Shown piece by piece: positions 44,745 through 45,210 of a DNA stretch of 45,210 bases. Origin of the DNA: a virus. The stretch spans positions 1 to 45,210 of IMG/VR virus record IMGVR_UViG_3300037882_002357; one strand, 5' to 3'. The position numbers and the translations under genes were made by a program. The first letter of the stretch is position 1; the number at the start of each line of letters is the position of its first letter. The notes beneath the pieces were generated by a model. It saw only the letters and a list, made by a program, of their open reading frames with translations. It searched no databases and was not told where the DNA came from.

Positions 44745-45210
44745 CTATTCTCCTAAAATTCTTTGTTTCATAGCTTGTTGAAAAGCTTTAAAATAAATAA
44801 CGTTATCATGTTCCAACTCTGGAACCTTCTCACCGTAACAAATAATCGTTTCAGGCTGTATTAATTCAACCATCTTGTTAAAACCAACCATGAAGTTGTA
44901 AATAGCTTCTTTATCTTTCATTACTCCCACGGTAGACACCGCAACGGTACAACCTTTAGGAATACCAGAAAAACAAAAATCAAAACTTTCTTTGGTTGAC
45001 CATGCTATGGTAGGAATAACTTTAAGTCCTTTAGACTGCCAGTAACAAGTAAGCCAGCGGTTACGATAAATATTAAATATCTGTAATGCCAAAGGAAAAT
45101 CAGTATATAAGCTAAAATCAGGCCCCAAACAGCCGGGGAACTTCTCTAACATCCCCGGATAACGGGCCGGGTCATTCCAAACCCGCTCAAACTGGTAATC
45201 ATCTAAAAAG
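44745..45210 (-). CDS. ParB-like/DUF4417 protein, C-terminal part (continues from position 1)
   Basis: This is the 3' portion of the same gene as complement(1-707); the last 99 bases overlap the left-end copy. The protein reads through with LYTDFPLALQIFNIYRNRW, IPTIAWSTKESFDFCF and TVAVSTVGVMKD, which are characteristic of the DUF4417 C-terminal region, and ends at 44745. The frame is preserved across the join. An ATG at 45152 is internal and should not be taken as the start. The next gene begins only 3 bases downstream, consistent with one transcript. Confidence 0.85.
   Translation of the reverse strand, partial: FLDDYQFERVWNDPARYPGMLEKFPGCLGPDFSLYTDFPLALQIFNIYRNRWLTCYWQSKGLKVIPTIAWSTKESFDFCFSGIPKGCTVAVSTVGVMKDKEAIYNFMVGFNKMVELIQPETIICYGEKVPELEHDNVIYFKAFQQAMKQRILGE
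45112..45210. repeat. Terminal direct repeat, right copy (assembly overlap)
   Basis: This is an exact copy of bases 1-99. Removing one copy leaves a 45,111-bp unit. A true packaging repeat of only 99 bp inside a coding region would be unusual. Circular permutation with headful packaging is inferred, not shown. Confidence 0.95.

Noticed and set aside
44745-45152. Separate 135-residue gene starting at the ATG at 45152
   Set aside because: The frame continues upstream across the joined ends into the ParB-like domain, and the ATG has no binding site.
1-45210. Recoded stop codon
   Set aside because: Genes with good boundaries end in TAA, TAG (1332-1877, 13019-15211) and TGA (4278-4586, 6190-6474), so all three stops function normally.
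1-45210. CRISPR array, diversity-generating retroelement or insertion sequence
   Set aside because: The repeats found are coding tandem arrays, iterons or duplicated leaders. There is no spacer-repeat pattern, reverse transcriptase or transposase frame.

Overview
This window looks like one complete, circularly permuted genome of a tailed double-stranded DNA virus with a long, probably siphovirus-type tail. Bases 1-99 are repeated exactly at 45112-45210, and a gene runs unbroken across that junction, so the unique sequence is 45,111 bp. The DNA is AT-rich, uses all three standard stop codons, and has many 1- and 4-base gene overlaps. A CHAP-type endolysin and the absence of recognisable spanin genes point to a host with a single membrane and an accessible cell wall, but the host cannot be named from the sequence. 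I found no tRNA, CRISPR array, insertion sequence, integrase or DNA polymerase.

Layout. (1) 708-907 is a divergent promoter region. (2) 908-4093 (+) holds eight small unknown genes. Part of this block is driven by two copies of a 50-bp promoter cassette that carries an 18-bp palindromic operator, and the block ends in a strong terminator. (3) 4159-11839 (-) is an early/control block. It runs from a Cro/C1-like regulator (11636-11839) through two tandem antirepressors, small genes and a winged-helix protein. The replication initiator (6918-8663) follows, and then a string of small unknown genes. (4) 11915-19324 (+) starts at a consensus promoter facing away from the regulator. It contains two paralogous zinc-ribbon peptides, a Gly-X repeat protein, a helicase-methyltransferase fusion, a pentapeptide-repeat protein, a Sak/DUF1071-type single-strand annealing protein and helix-turn-helix proteins. 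(5) 19403-45210 continuing into 1-707 (-) is a late operon of about 26 kb. In transcription order it encodes a ParB/DUF4417 protein, small and large terminase, a Mu gp29-like portal, MuF, a protease/scaffold, decorator, major capsid and connectors. These are followed by the tail tube, a frameshifted tail chaperone, a methyltransferase and glycosyltransferase, tape measure, tail tip, an S74 fiber, endolysin and holin-like proteins.

The most striking part is the replication module. The initiator gene contains six iterons spaced 22-23 bp apart that are read in all three codon frames, so they are conserved as DNA and probably form the origin. Its leader carries an intrinsic terminator abutting the start codon and a competing antiterminator stem. 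A consensus promoter on the opposite strand, with its own intrinsic terminator, would make an antisense RNA of about 137 nt whose 5' end covers the antiterminator arm. This resembles the antisense-RNA attenuation that controls copy number in pT181 and Inc18 plasmids. With regulator and antirepressor genes but no integrase, it suggests an extrachromosomal, phage-plasmid-like state.

Other points of interest are a 13-residue peptide shared by the major capsid N-terminus and the portal C-terminus, conserved as protein despite synonymous drift; two coding repeat arrays with no synonymous variation; a duplicated 63-bp leader; terminator hairpins placed directly before Shine-Dalgarno sites inside operons; and local enrichment of CCGG.
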